Below, in pieces: positions 29,985 through 36,747 of a stretch of DNA of 36,747 nt (within the stretch, counting starts at the first letter, position 1; the number at the start of each line of letters is the position of its first letter). The stretch covers positions 63,872 to 100,618 of the forward strand of contig JAMPEH010000004.1 in NCBI GenBank assembly GCA_023665245.1. The letters are read 5' to 3'. Below the pieces are notes generated by a model that was not told the origin of the DNA, did no database searches, and saw nothing but the letters and a program-made list of their open reading frames with translations. The stretch is from Muribaculaceae bacterium. GTDB lineage: Bacteria; Pseudomonadota; Alphaproteobacteria; Rs-D84. The position numbers and the translations under genes were made by a program.

Positions 29985-30641
29985 ATGGCTGTTAATCTTG
30001 TAAAAGGTGAGAACCGAAAGCTTGACCTCAATAAATTCCATGTGGGTTTAGGTTGGGATGTAAACGAAGATGCATCTCAATTTGATTTCGACTTGGATGT
30101 GGCCGCTTTTATGATTGGAACTAATAAGAAAACTATAGCAGATGACTATTTGGTTTTCTACAACTCTGAAAAACGAGTTAAACCAGAAGATTTATCTACT
30201 ATTGTATCATCATCATTATGGTCAAACAACGATAACTTAAGAAAAGAGTCTCGTCCTGTTGATCCAGACCTCTCGGTTATAGGCTCTATTGATGATGAAG
30301 ATGGTAAAACGTCAGAGGATGGTGATGATGAAATCATGGATATAAATCTGGACAAGGTTCGTCCTGAGGTTCAAGAAATCATTATTACGGTAAGTATCTA
30401 CGATTACCAAAATAGAAGACAAAACTTCGGTCAGGTAGAAAGAGCGTATGTCCGCTTGTATAAGCCCGGTAATGATGCAGATGGCAAAGAAGACTACCGC
30501 TATGATTTAACGGAAGACTTTTCAACTTGTGCATCTGTTGAATTCTGCCGCATTTATCGTAAAAACGATGAATGGAAAGTTCAAGCATTAGGCATTGGAC
30601 ATAGAGGCGGACTTGAAGAGCTGGTTTCTAAATACATGTAG
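29985..30641 (+). CDS. TerD family protein with an internal insertion
   Basis: A 218-aa paralogue of the previous protein. The same landmarks are present (GLGWDVNED, FDFDLDVAAFMI, GDDEIMDINLDKV, RQNFGQV, YDLTEDFS, GIGHRGGLEELVSKYM), showing tandem duplication. The extra length comes mainly from about 30 residues after VFYNSEKR (LSTIVSSSLWSNNDNLRKE and on to SVIGSIDDEDG), a polar loop next to the calcium-binding region. The calcium-binding acidic residues are kept, so it is probably functional with a different partner surface. Confidence 0.92.
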   Translation: MAVNLVKGENRKLDLNKFHVGLGWDVNEDASQFDFDLDVAAFMIGTNKKTIADDYLVFYNSEKRVKPEDLSTIVSSSLWSNNDNLRKESRPVDPDLSVIGSIDDEDGKTSEDGDDEIMDINLDKVRPEVQEIIITVSIYDYQNRRQNFGQVERAYVRLYKPGNDADGKEDYRYDLTEDFSTCASVEFCRIYRKNDEWKVQALGIGHRGGLEELVSKYM

Positions 30642-30643
30642 TT

Positions 30644-31282
30644 ATGGCTATCATTCTGGAAAAAGGTGGTGACACTCATCGCATCAATCTCGAAAAGAGA
30701 ACAGGAAAGACATTGACCGGTGAAATCGTCATCAATTTGGATTGGGATAAAGGTGGTTTCTTGAAAAACCTATTTGGAAATGCCATTGACTTGGATCTCG
30801 GTTGTTTCTACGAATTGCGAAACGGACAAAAGATGCTGATTGACGGTTTGCAATTCTCGCATGGTCGAGGTGGTGACCGTCATCATGTGACTAGACAGGG
30901 ATGTTACGATAAAGCACCCTACATTTGGCATCAAGGCGATGACAGAGGTGGAGGAAGTTCATCCGGTGAGACTGTTTTTGTCAATCCAATAGGCGTTAAT
31001 GACATAAAACGCATCATCGTTTACACTTTCATCTACGAAGGTGTTGCCAAATGGTCAGAAACGAATGCTGTCGTCAAAGTAAAGGTACCCGGTAGCGAGG
31101 ATGTTATAGTCGAAATGGGGCAACAAGTAAGTCCAAAGAAATTCTGCGCCATTGCTCAACTTGATTTTGGAGGCGACAATTCGATAACTGTCAAGAAACT
31201 TGTGACATTCCACGAAGGGCATAGTGATTGCGACCGGACATATAATTGGGGTTTCAATTATAGTCCGGGGAGTAAAGACTAA
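30644..31282 (+). CDS. TerD-superfamily protein, TerA-like
   Basis: A 212-aa protein starting 2 bases after the previous stop. It opens with AIILEKGGDTHRINLEKRTGKTLTGEIVINLDWDKG and contains AIDLDLGCFYEL in place of the usual DFDLDxSAF loop. It has an insert rich in His and Gly (HGRGGDRHHVTRQG, WHQGDDRGGGSSSG) and a late IIVYTFIYEG.AKW strand. The divergence from canonical TerD and the FCAIAQLDF.GDNSITVKKLVTFHEGH ending resemble TerA-type members. The His-rich loop might bind metal. Part of the same tightly packed operon. Confidence 0.8.
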   Translation: MAIILEKGGDTHRINLEKRTGKTLTGEIVINLDWDKGGFLKNLFGNAIDLDLGCFYELRNGQKMLIDGLQFSHGRGGDRHHVTRQGCYDKAPYIWHQGDDRGGGSSSGETVFVNPIGVNDIKRIIVYTFIYEGVAKWSETNAVVKVKVPGSEDVIVEMGQQVSPKKFCAIAQLDFGGDNSITVKKLVTFHEGHSDCDRTYNWGFNYSPGSKD

Positions 31283-31303
31283 CAACAATAAAAACAATAT
31301 ATT

Positions 31304-31975
31304 ATGGCTATTCGATTAGAAAAAGGACAACGCATCAATCTCGAAAAAGAGACCGGCGCAAAACTGACAAACTTCTGCGTAGGGTGCAATTGGGGTGCAA
31401 TAGTCAAAAAGACTTTCTTTGGACTCAGCAGCTCGGTAGTTGACGTAGACTTGGATTTAAGTTGCTTGATGTTTGATGCAGAAGGCAAACCAATCGACCA
31501 CATCTATTCGCCTCTCTATCGTTTTGGCGATAGAAACGTAGGGCTTCCAAATGGAAAGGTTGATTCAGTTGACCATGCTCTCCATCATACAGGTGATGAT
31601 ACACAAGGTGACCAAAATGGAGATGACGGATTGGACAACGAAATTATAACCGTTGATTTGAACAAAGTAAGTTCCCAAACAAACTCAATAGTGTTTTTCC
31701 TTAATATCTATAACAACAATGAGTTTAGTGGGGATTTTTCAGAGATACCCTATGCATCAATCAGAATGTATGAAGGTACTGCCACAAAGGTACATTCCGT
31801 TTTTGCACAATATGACGTTGCTACTAAGGATAATTGTCGTGGTATGCGAGCGCTTGTTATGGGCAAGCTCTATCGTCGTAATGGCGAGTGGAAATTCGCG
31901 GCCATTGGCGATGCTTTTGAGGATAGAAACATCGTTCAAACCATAGGAAGAGTAATGAAAGACTATTCAAAATAA
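31304..31975 (+). CDS. TerD-superfamily protein, TerZ-like
   Basis: A 223-aa protein with the N terminus AIRLEKGQRINLEKETGAKLTNFCVGCNWG, the loop VDVDLDLSCLMFD, an acidic stretch TGDDTQGDQNGDDGLDNEIITVDLNKV and the ending LYRRNGEWKFAAIGDAFEDRNIVQTI. These fit the TerZ-type branch of the superfamily. It lies 21 bases after the TerA-like gene and 12 bases before the first TerY. Together the four TerD-superfamily genes give a set of related calcium-binding subunits that may form mixed assemblies; that is inference. Confidence 0.85.
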   Translation: MAIRLEKGQRINLEKETGAKLTNFCVGCNWGAIVKKTFFGLSSSVVDVDLDLSCLMFDAEGKPIDHIYSPLYRFGDRNVGLPNGKVDSVDHALHHTGDDTQGDQNGDDGLDNEIITVDLNKVSSQTNSIVFFLNIYNNNEFSGDFSEIPYASIRMYEGTATKVHSVFAQYDVATKDNCRGMRALVMGKLYRRNGEWKFAAIGDAFEDRNIVQTIGRVMKDYSK

Positions 31976-31987
31976 AAAAATAGAAAT

Positions 31988-32626
31988 ATGAGACGACTTC
32001 CCGTTTATCTGCTCCTCGACACTAGCGGTTCTATGTACGGTGAACCTATCGAGGCGGTGAAGAATGGTGTGCAGACACTTATCTCCACTTTGCGCAGCGA
32101 CCCATATGCACTCGAAACTGCATATATCAGCATTATAACATTCAATTCTTCTGCTCAACAGATTACTCCACTTACCGAGTTGGCATCTTTTCAACAACCC
32201 AATATTGATGCAAGTGGCTGTACGGCTCTTGGTGGAGCATTGGAACTTCTTTCACAAAAGATTGACAGCGAAATAACCAAAACCACAGCAGAAGTAAAAG
32301 GCGATTGGCGGCCATTGATATTCATTATGACCGATGGTGTGCCTACAGATGATATTACCAAAGGACTCTCTGAGTTCAAAAAACGCAAGTGCGGTATGGT
32401 TGTGGCGTGTGCTGCCGGACAAGGAGCAAGCACAGACACACTCAAACAAATTACAGAGAATGTGGTGCAGCTTGACACGGCTGACAGCGCAACTATCAAG
32501 GCTTTCTTCAAGTGGGTTTCCGCAAGTATCAGTACAAGCAGCAAGTCTGTTGAGGAAACAGCAGCCGAAGCAACCACAATGAGCGAATTGCCACCTCCAC
32601 CTCCAGAGGTAAATATTGTAGTATAA
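31988..32626 (+). CDS. TerY-like vWA domain protein
   Basis: A 212-aa single-domain von Willebrand factor A protein. The metal-ion-dependent adhesion site is intact: D11-x-S13-x-S15 in LLLDTSGSMYGEPIEAVK, Thr in GCTALGGAL and Asp in IFIMTDGVPTDD. It lacks a signal peptide, so it acts in the cytosol, as TerY proteins do. It ends in the proline-rich tail ELPPPPPEVNIVV, also found in the next TerY. TerY, a PP2C phosphatase and a protein kinase form the published TerY-P triad linked to Ter systems; this operon supplies the first two. Confidence 0.92.
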   Translation: MRRLPVYLLLDTSGSMYGEPIEAVKNGVQTLISTLRSDPYALETAYISIITFNSSAQQITPLTELASFQQPNIDASGCTALGGALELLSQKIDSEITKTTAEVKGDWRPLIFIMTDGVPTDDITKGLSEFKKRKCGMVVACAAGQGASTDTLKQITENVVQLDTADSATIKAFFKWVSASISTSSKSVEETAAEATTMSELPPPPPEVNIVV

Positions 32627-32634
32627 GCATAACT

Positions 32635-32674
32635 ATGCCCGAAAGTCGCCTATACAAAAGTGTCTTTCGGGCAT
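32635..32674. terminator. Hairpin between the first two terY genes
   Basis: An 11-bp perfect stem, atgcccgaaag (32635-32645) and ctttcgggcat (32664-32674), with an 18-base loop, located 9 bases after the first terY stop and 16 bases before the second terY ATG. No strong T-run follows, so it may be a partial terminator or an RNA-processing or stability element that lowers expression of downstream genes. Confidence 0.5.
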
Positions 32675-32689
32675 TAATTCAAAAAACTA

Positions 32690-33328
32690 ATGAGTAGAAG
32701 ATTACCAGTATATATTTTAATAGATACAAGCGGCTCAATGAAGGGCGAGCCAATAGAAAGTGTCAAGGTGGGGCTATCTGATATGATAGCATCACTACGC
32801 CTTGACCCGTATGCGTTGGAAACTGCGTGTATCAGTATTATTACATTTAATAGTAATGTAAATCAAATACTTCCGCTAACAGACTTGGAAAACTTACAGT
32901 TACCCGATATACAAGTACCTATTTCTGGGGCAACCTTTTTGGGAGCAGCCCTAGAGCTTATGTGCCAGCGGTATGATGCTGAAGTGAACATGGGTTCTCG
33001 TGAGCAGAAAGGAGATTGGATGCCACTCTTGTTTGTACTTACAGACGGTAAGCCTTCGGACATACAAGCATACAATGAAGCTATTCAAAGAGTAAAGAAG
33101 CATCAATTTACCAATATCGTTGCGTGTGCAGCCGGTCCAAAAGCAAAAACTGAGCCTCTGAAAAAACTCACAGACAATGTGTTTACTCTTGATACTATGG
33201 ATAGCAGCACATTCAAAAAGTTTTTCCAGTGGGTAACCATCAACGTACAACAGGGCGGTCGTACAATGGGCGTTACCGACCAAGTTGAGCTTCCTGCTCC
33301 TCCGGCAGAAGTAAACCTTGTAATCTAA
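32690..33328 (+). CDS. TerY-like vWA domain protein
   Basis: A 212-aa paralogue of the preceding TerY. MIDAS residues are D12-x-S14-x-S16 in ILIDTSGSMKGEPIESVK, GATFLGAALEL for the Thr loop and LFVLTDGKPSD for the Asp loop. It also has SIITFNSNVNQILPLTDL and the tail ELPAPPAEVNLVI. It is the same length as its neighbour, so a duplication is likely. It begins after the hairpin at 32635-32674 and is followed by the AIM24-like gene 5 bases on. Confidence 0.92.
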   Translation: MSRRLPVYILIDTSGSMKGEPIESVKVGLSDMIASLRLDPYALETACISIITFNSNVNQILPLTDLENLQLPDIQVPISGATFLGAALELMCQRYDAEVNMGSREQKGDWMPLLFVLTDGKPSDIQAYNEAIQRVKKHQFTNIVACAAGPKAKTEPLKKLTDNVFTLDTMDSSTFKKFFQWVTINVQQGGRTMGVTDQVELPAPPAEVNLVI

Positions 33329-33333
33329 GTAGT

Positions 33334-33999
33334 ATGAACGTTAAGTTGATAGGCAACTTCATCCAGCATCTGGAAGTAGAACTTCTTTCCGATGAGGATT
33401 TCTATGCTCAAAAAGGAGCGCTGATATATCTTGAAAAGGGCATAGAAAAAGAAGCTCAAATGAATGGTGGAGGAACAGGGGCATTAGGAGCCCTTGGCAA
33501 TTTAATCGGATCTAAGTTGTCCGGTGAGTCTATTTTTCTAATGCACTATTCTAACAGGGCACAATCTCCTAAGAAAATTGTTTTTGGCGGTTCATTCGGG
33601 CTTCACCCCATTAAAATCCAGAACGAAACCCTGATTTGCAATAAGGGTTCGTATGTTGCTTCTAACAACTCCGTACAAATTTCTACGCAAATATCTATTG
33701 CCGGTATATTAGGCGGAATGGGAGTCTTCCTACAAAAGATTTCCGGTAGTTCTACTATATTTCTTGATTGCAAAGGTCAACCGATAACTAAAGATTTAGG
33801 ATATGGTGAAACCATAGAAGTGGATGAAAATCATATTATCGCTCTGCAAGGAATTTCCGAAGGTCAACTGTCTTCCGCTTGGTCATTGAAAAATGTGTTT
33901 GGAGGAGAAGGGCTTAGTATGCTGAGAATCACCGGTCCCGGTCGTGTCCACTTAAGTCCGGGTAGTTTAATACCCGAATACCGGCTTGTAAACCAATAA
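33334..33999 (+). CDS. AIM24-like (TIGR00266-type) protein
   Basis: A 221-aa protein, beta-rich with many Gly turns: GALIYLEKGIEKEAQ, then a Gly/Ala patch, SKLSGESIFLMHYSN, VFGGSFGLHPIKI, GSYVASNNSVQISTQ, then LGYGETIEVDENHIIAL and ITGPGRVHLSPGS. This is the pattern of the AIM24/DUF124 family, trimeric beta-prism-like proteins that often accompany TerD and vWA genes in bacteria. No catalytic residues are known for the family. It is tightly embedded between two terY genes, so it is probably a structural or membrane-recruiting member of the Ter complex; that role is inference. Confidence 0.8.
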   Translation: MNVKLIGNFIQHLEVELLSDEDFYAQKGALIYLEKGIEKEAQMNGGGTGALGALGNLIGSKLSGESIFLMHYSNRAQSPKKIVFGGSFGLHPIKIQNETLICNKGSYVASNNSVQISTQISIAGILGGMGVFLQKISGSSTIFLDCKGQPITKDLGYGETIEVDENHIIALQGISEGQLSSAWSLKNVFGGEGLSMLRITGPGRVHLSPGSLIPEYRLVNQ

Positions 34000-34027
34000 C
34001 GACAACAATAACAATAAAGATGATATT

Positions 34028-35074
34028 ATGAGACGATTACCCGTATATTTCCTCGTTGACGTATCAGAGTCAATGGTAGGCGAACCCATACAGCAGGTTC
34101 AAGATGGCATGAGAATGATAGTGCAGGAATTGCGCACTGACCCTTATGCCCTCGAAACAGCGTTTATCTCTGTAATTGCATTTGCAGGGAAAGCCAAGAC
34201 ACTGCAACCTTTGACAGAATTGTATAAGTTCTATCCACCTATCTTCCCTATAGGCGGCGGAACATCACTTGGTGCAGCATTGGATTACCTTATGGATGAT
34301 ATGGATAAATCGCTGGTAAAGACCACTACCGAGCAAAAGGGAGATTGGAAACCTATCATATTCCTCTTTTCCGACGGAACTCCTACTGATGACCCGACCT
34401 CTGCCTTTGCCCGATGGAACAACAAGTATCGCCGCAAAGCTAATATCGTTGCTATCTCTATCGGTGATAATGTCAACACGCAGATGCTTGGACAGATTTC
34501 CGACAACGTTCTTCGTCTTAACAGCACAGACGAGATGTCGTTCAAGGCATTTTTCAAGTGGGTAACTGCATCCATTAAGGCAACAAGTGTGTCTGTTACG
34601 GATGTTGGCGACGATGATGTAAAACTGGCACCGACCAATGGTATTAACCTGGAGAAGGTTGACACTTCCAAGCCTTGCATTGTAGATGAGAACTTTGCGG
34701 TGTTGCTTGGAAAATGCTCTAATACCAAGAAGCAATATCTCATCAAATATGCCAAACATCTTTCGGCTATAGAAGGACTGGAGAATTTGGATATGAAAGC
34801 TATTGACTTCAAACTTGTCGGCGCATATCCTATTGACGAAGAAACATACAACGAGCTATGTGATGGTAAGTCAAACCGTAACATCAACACTATGTCGCTG
34901 CGAGGTGTACCGACATGCCCCTGCTGCGGCAATCAACTTGGTGTAGTTGTCTGCGAATGCGGAAACATAATGTGCTCGGATGGACATACTACCGCTTGTC
35001 CTTGGTGTGGTATGGAAGGCTCATTAGGAGAGATTGCCGAAGGTGGTATGGATATAACAAGAGGAAGAGGATAA
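34028..35074 (+). CDS. TerY-like vWA protein with C-terminal zinc ribbon
   Basis: A 348-aa protein. Residues 1-200 are a vWA domain with MIDAS D11-x-S13-x-S15 (FLVDVSESMVGEPIQQ), GGTSLGAALDYL and IIFLFSDGTPTDD. Residues about 215-285 form a linker domain (IVDENFAVLLGKCSNTKKQYLIKYAK). The end carries a zinc-binding module: CPCCGNQ, CECG, C followed by DGH, and CPWCG. This architecture is the TerY with C-terminal domain described in Ter systems. It precedes the phosphatase by 4 bases, so the two are probably co-translated partners. It is longer than the two plain TerYs and likely the one coupled to phospho-signalling. Confidence 0.9.
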   Translation: MRRLPVYFLVDVSESMVGEPIQQVQDGMRMIVQELRTDPYALETAFISVIAFAGKAKTLQPLTELYKFYPPIFPIGGGTSLGAALDYLMDDMDKSLVKTTTEQKGDWKPIIFLFSDGTPTDDPTSAFARWNNKYRRKANIVAISIGDNVNTQMLGQISDNVLRLNSTDEMSFKAFFKWVTASIKATSVSVTDVGDDDVKLAPTNGINLEKVDTSKPCIVDENFAVLLGKCSNTKKQYLIKYAKHLSAIEGLENLDMKAIDFKLVGAYPIDEETYNELCDGKSNRNINTMSLRGVPTCPCCGNQLGVVVCECGNIMCSDGHTTACPWCGMEGSLGEIAEGGMDITRGRG

Positions 35075-35078
35075 AATT

Positions 35079-36722
35079 ATGACTTTCGAGAAAATCATCC
35101 AAACAATCATAGGCGACACGAATGATGAAAGGGCTGAAGGCTTTTTACGTTTCTTGTCATCAAAACTATGGGGACTATATAACGATTATCTTATGGACAA
35201 AATTAAAGTGGCTGAGAGCGAGATTGTCTGGAATCTCAATATGCCCAATGCCAAAGAAAACCAGATATACAATCAAACGGTTGAGATGCCAAAAGTATCT
35301 TCAGCCCAATTGCCTGAGGTGGAAATACTTCTTAACGATGTGGTAGGACTGGAACAGGATATACATGGACTGCAATTGATGGTAGCTCCAGACAAGCATT
35401 CATTCGCTATTACAGGGACACCTACTCTTGAGCATTTCCGCAAAGATGGTGCTACAGCACTATCGACATTTGAACTTACTCTTAAATATCATTTCTCGGG
35501 AATGGAAATGCCTGCGGAACGTCCCGTATTGGAACGCAAGGTGCAGTTTGTTATCAACCAAGACCCGCGAAAACTATGGCGAGACATTCCTGTTGATTGG
35601 GAAAATATGACTGAACCCAAGTACAAGAAAGATGACATTCAGATAGACTATGTAAAAGTTGAAGCGTTGTCAGATGGTACACCGCAGAAGGATATTGTTG
35701 CCGCCAGTAAGCGAGGACGTAGCCACGCACAGGAGGGCAAACCACGTGACGACCACTTCAAGATGAGCCACATGGATAATGGATGGTACATCATGGCTGT
35801 TGCCGATGGAGCAGGATCAGCAAAATACTCTCGTGAGGGTTCACGGATAGCTTGCGAAGAGGTGACAAACTATTGTATGGCGCAACTAGCCAATAGCAAA
35901 GATTTTGAATCGGCAGTCAAGCAATATAATGAGCACAAAACAGAAAGCGAAAGTGACGCACGAAAGGCTGTAGGCGACTATATCTATAAGATTGTCGGAA
36001 CCGCTGCATTCAAGGCTCATAAAAGCATAAATGCAGAAGCCGCAATAAAGAAGTTGCCGGCAAAACAATATGCTACTACTCTATTGTTGGCAATCTGTAA
36101 GAAATTTGAATTCGGATGGTTCATTGCGACATTCTGGGTTGGAGATGGTGCTATATGCCTGTACAACAAGCAGGCACATACTGCAGAAGTCCTTGGCGTA
36201 CCCGATGAAGGTGAATATGCAGGACAAACTCGATTCCTTACTATGCCGGAGATATTCAAAGATGCGACATCATTATATCAGCGTCTGCGCTTCCGAATTG
36301 TTGATGACTTCACCGCACTTTTTCTAATGTCAGATGGTGTAAGTGACCCCAAGTTTGAAACGGATGCCAATCTCAACAACCCGGATAAATGGGATGCACT
36401 TTGGACTGACCTAAAAGAAAACGGCGTAGAGCTAACCGATGACAACGAAGAAACGAAAAATCAGCTGCTTGCATGGCTTGACTTCTGGTCTCCGGGCAAT
36501 CATGATGACCGTACCATTGCTATATTGTATGAAGGTGAAGATGTTTCACAGAACATCTCTTCAGAAACGGCAGATGAAGATAATACCTCCATTCCCGATG
36601 TACCCGAAACTACATCGAATGAGGAAGAAATTGCAGAAACACCTGTTGAACCTTCCTCTACAGAAGACATTGAAGAGCAAGATCAATCGGCCGCAGAAGA
36701 TGTAGAACCTCAAAAGGAATAA
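35079..36722 (+). CDS. PP2C-type serine/threonine phosphatase of the TerY-P module
   Basis: A 547-aa protein. Residues 1-195 form an unrecognised N-terminal domain. The PP2C domain runs from about 205 to 485: SHAQEGKPRDDHF (first Asp motif), MAVADGAGSAKYSREGS, FWVGDGAICLY, FLMSDGVSDPKFE and NHDDRTIAILY supply the metal-binding aspartates. The last 60 residues are very acidic and Ser/Thr/Pro-rich (GEDVSQNISSETADEDN and on), probably disordered and possibly itself phosphorylated. In the TerY-P triad this phosphatase works against a kinase; the next gene, cut by the window edge, is the likely place for it. Confidence 0.9.
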   Translation: MTFEKIIQTIIGDTNDERAEGFLRFLSSKLWGLYNDYLMDKIKVAESEIVWNLNMPNAKENQIYNQTVEMPKVSSAQLPEVEILLNDVVGLEQDIHGLQLMVAPDKHSFAITGTPTLEHFRKDGATALSTFELTLKYHFSGMEMPAERPVLERKVQFVINQDPRKLWRDIPVDWENMTEPKYKKDDIQIDYVKVEALSDGTPQKDIVAASKRGRSHAQEGKPRDDHFKMSHMDNGWYIMAVADGAGSAKYSREGSRIACEEVTNYCMAQLANSKDFESAVKQYNEHKTESESDARKAVGDYIYKIVGTAAFKAHKSINAEAAIKKLPAKQYATTLLLAICKKFEFGWFIATFWVGDGAICLYNKQAHTAEVLGVPDEGEYAGQTRFLTMPEIFKDATSLYQRLRFRIVDDFTALFLMSDGVSDPKFETDANLNNPDKWDALWTDLKENGVELTDDNEETKNQLLAWLDFWSPGNHDDRTIAILYEGEDVSQNISSETADEDNTSIPDVPETTSNEEEIAETPVEPSSTEDIEEQDQSAAEDVEPQKE

Positions 36723-36727
36723 TCAAT

Positions 36728-36747
36728 ATGGCTAATAAAGTAACACT
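36728..36747 (+). CDS. Start of the next Ter operon gene (partial)
   Basis: ATG at 36728, 5 bases after the phosphatase stop, opens MANKVT and then the window ends. Too short to identify. By analogy with TerY-P triads a protein kinase-like gene is expected. Confidence 0.45.

Noticed and set aside
1..36747. CRISPR arrays, tRNA genes, rRNA genes and IS-type transposases
   Set aside because: Read through on both strands, no regular short repeat array, no cloverleaf with a CCA end that I could recognise, and no DDE or HUH transposase motif was seen.

Overview
The window is Bacteroidales DNA (Bacteroides, Parabacteroides or Prevotella relatives). It carries the Bacteroides-type conjugation genes traE, traF, traG, traJ and traK, the Bacteroidota promoter -7 box TAnnTTTG ahead of several operons, A-rich leaders instead of strong Shine-Dalgarno sites, and several Bacteroides-type tyrosine recombinases. 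Almost all of it is accessory DNA. I see no rRNA, tRNA, CRISPR array or core metabolic gene.

Layout. (1) 1-933: a tyrosine recombinase that enters from outside the window and is cut off inside its H-x-x-R catalytic motif, fused to the first 16 codons of a conjugation gene. (2) 976-12864, minus strand: a type IV secretion operon. In transcription order it has a small membrane protein, two DUF4134 pilin-like proteins (the second is TraE), TraF, a fimbrillin-like lipoprotein, the TraG ATPase, a small winged-helix-like protein, an 860-aa exported protein, two further exported proteins, TraJ and TraK. It is then truncated. (3) 13177-14879: an AbiE-type toxin-antitoxin pair with its own palindromic operator. 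(4) 15064-18831: a Toprim protein, a RepA-like ATPase, two helix-turn-helix proteins and an uncharacterised gene interrupted at a T8 tract. (5) 18832-20508: repeat-rich DNA, an intact integrase and the C-terminal relic of another. Together, 2-5 look like most of one integrative and conjugative element with its integrase at the right.

(6) 20509-26372: a second mobile module with two tandem integrases, a RhuM-like small protein, two excisionase-type HTH proteins, a DUF3408 protein, a hairpin-rich candidate oriT and a MobC-like accessory protein, but no relaxase. (7) 26374-27808: a recombinase of the Bacteroides DNA-invertase type, followed at once by an 18-bp perfect inverted repeat enclosing 159 bp. 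Inside lies a perfect TAnnTTTG box pointing away from the next operon. (8) 27864 to the right edge: a Ter-type stress or defence operon with a TerB-domain protein, four TerD-superfamily proteins, two plain TerY vWA proteins, an AIM24-like protein, a TerY with a zinc-ribbon tail, a PP2C phosphatase and the start of one more gene.

The most interesting proposal is that part of the Ter/TerY-phosphatase system is under an invertible promoter flipped by the adjacent recombinase, and that the orientation here is OFF. The inverted repeat, the promoter box and the gene order are read directly from the sequence. Inversion itself is inference. Other leads are the T8 frameshift, the AbiE operator with a nearly leaderless transcript, a fimbrillin-like lipoprotein embedded in the conjugation operon, and a C-terminal Arg-Trp motif shared by three consecutive exported conjugation proteins.
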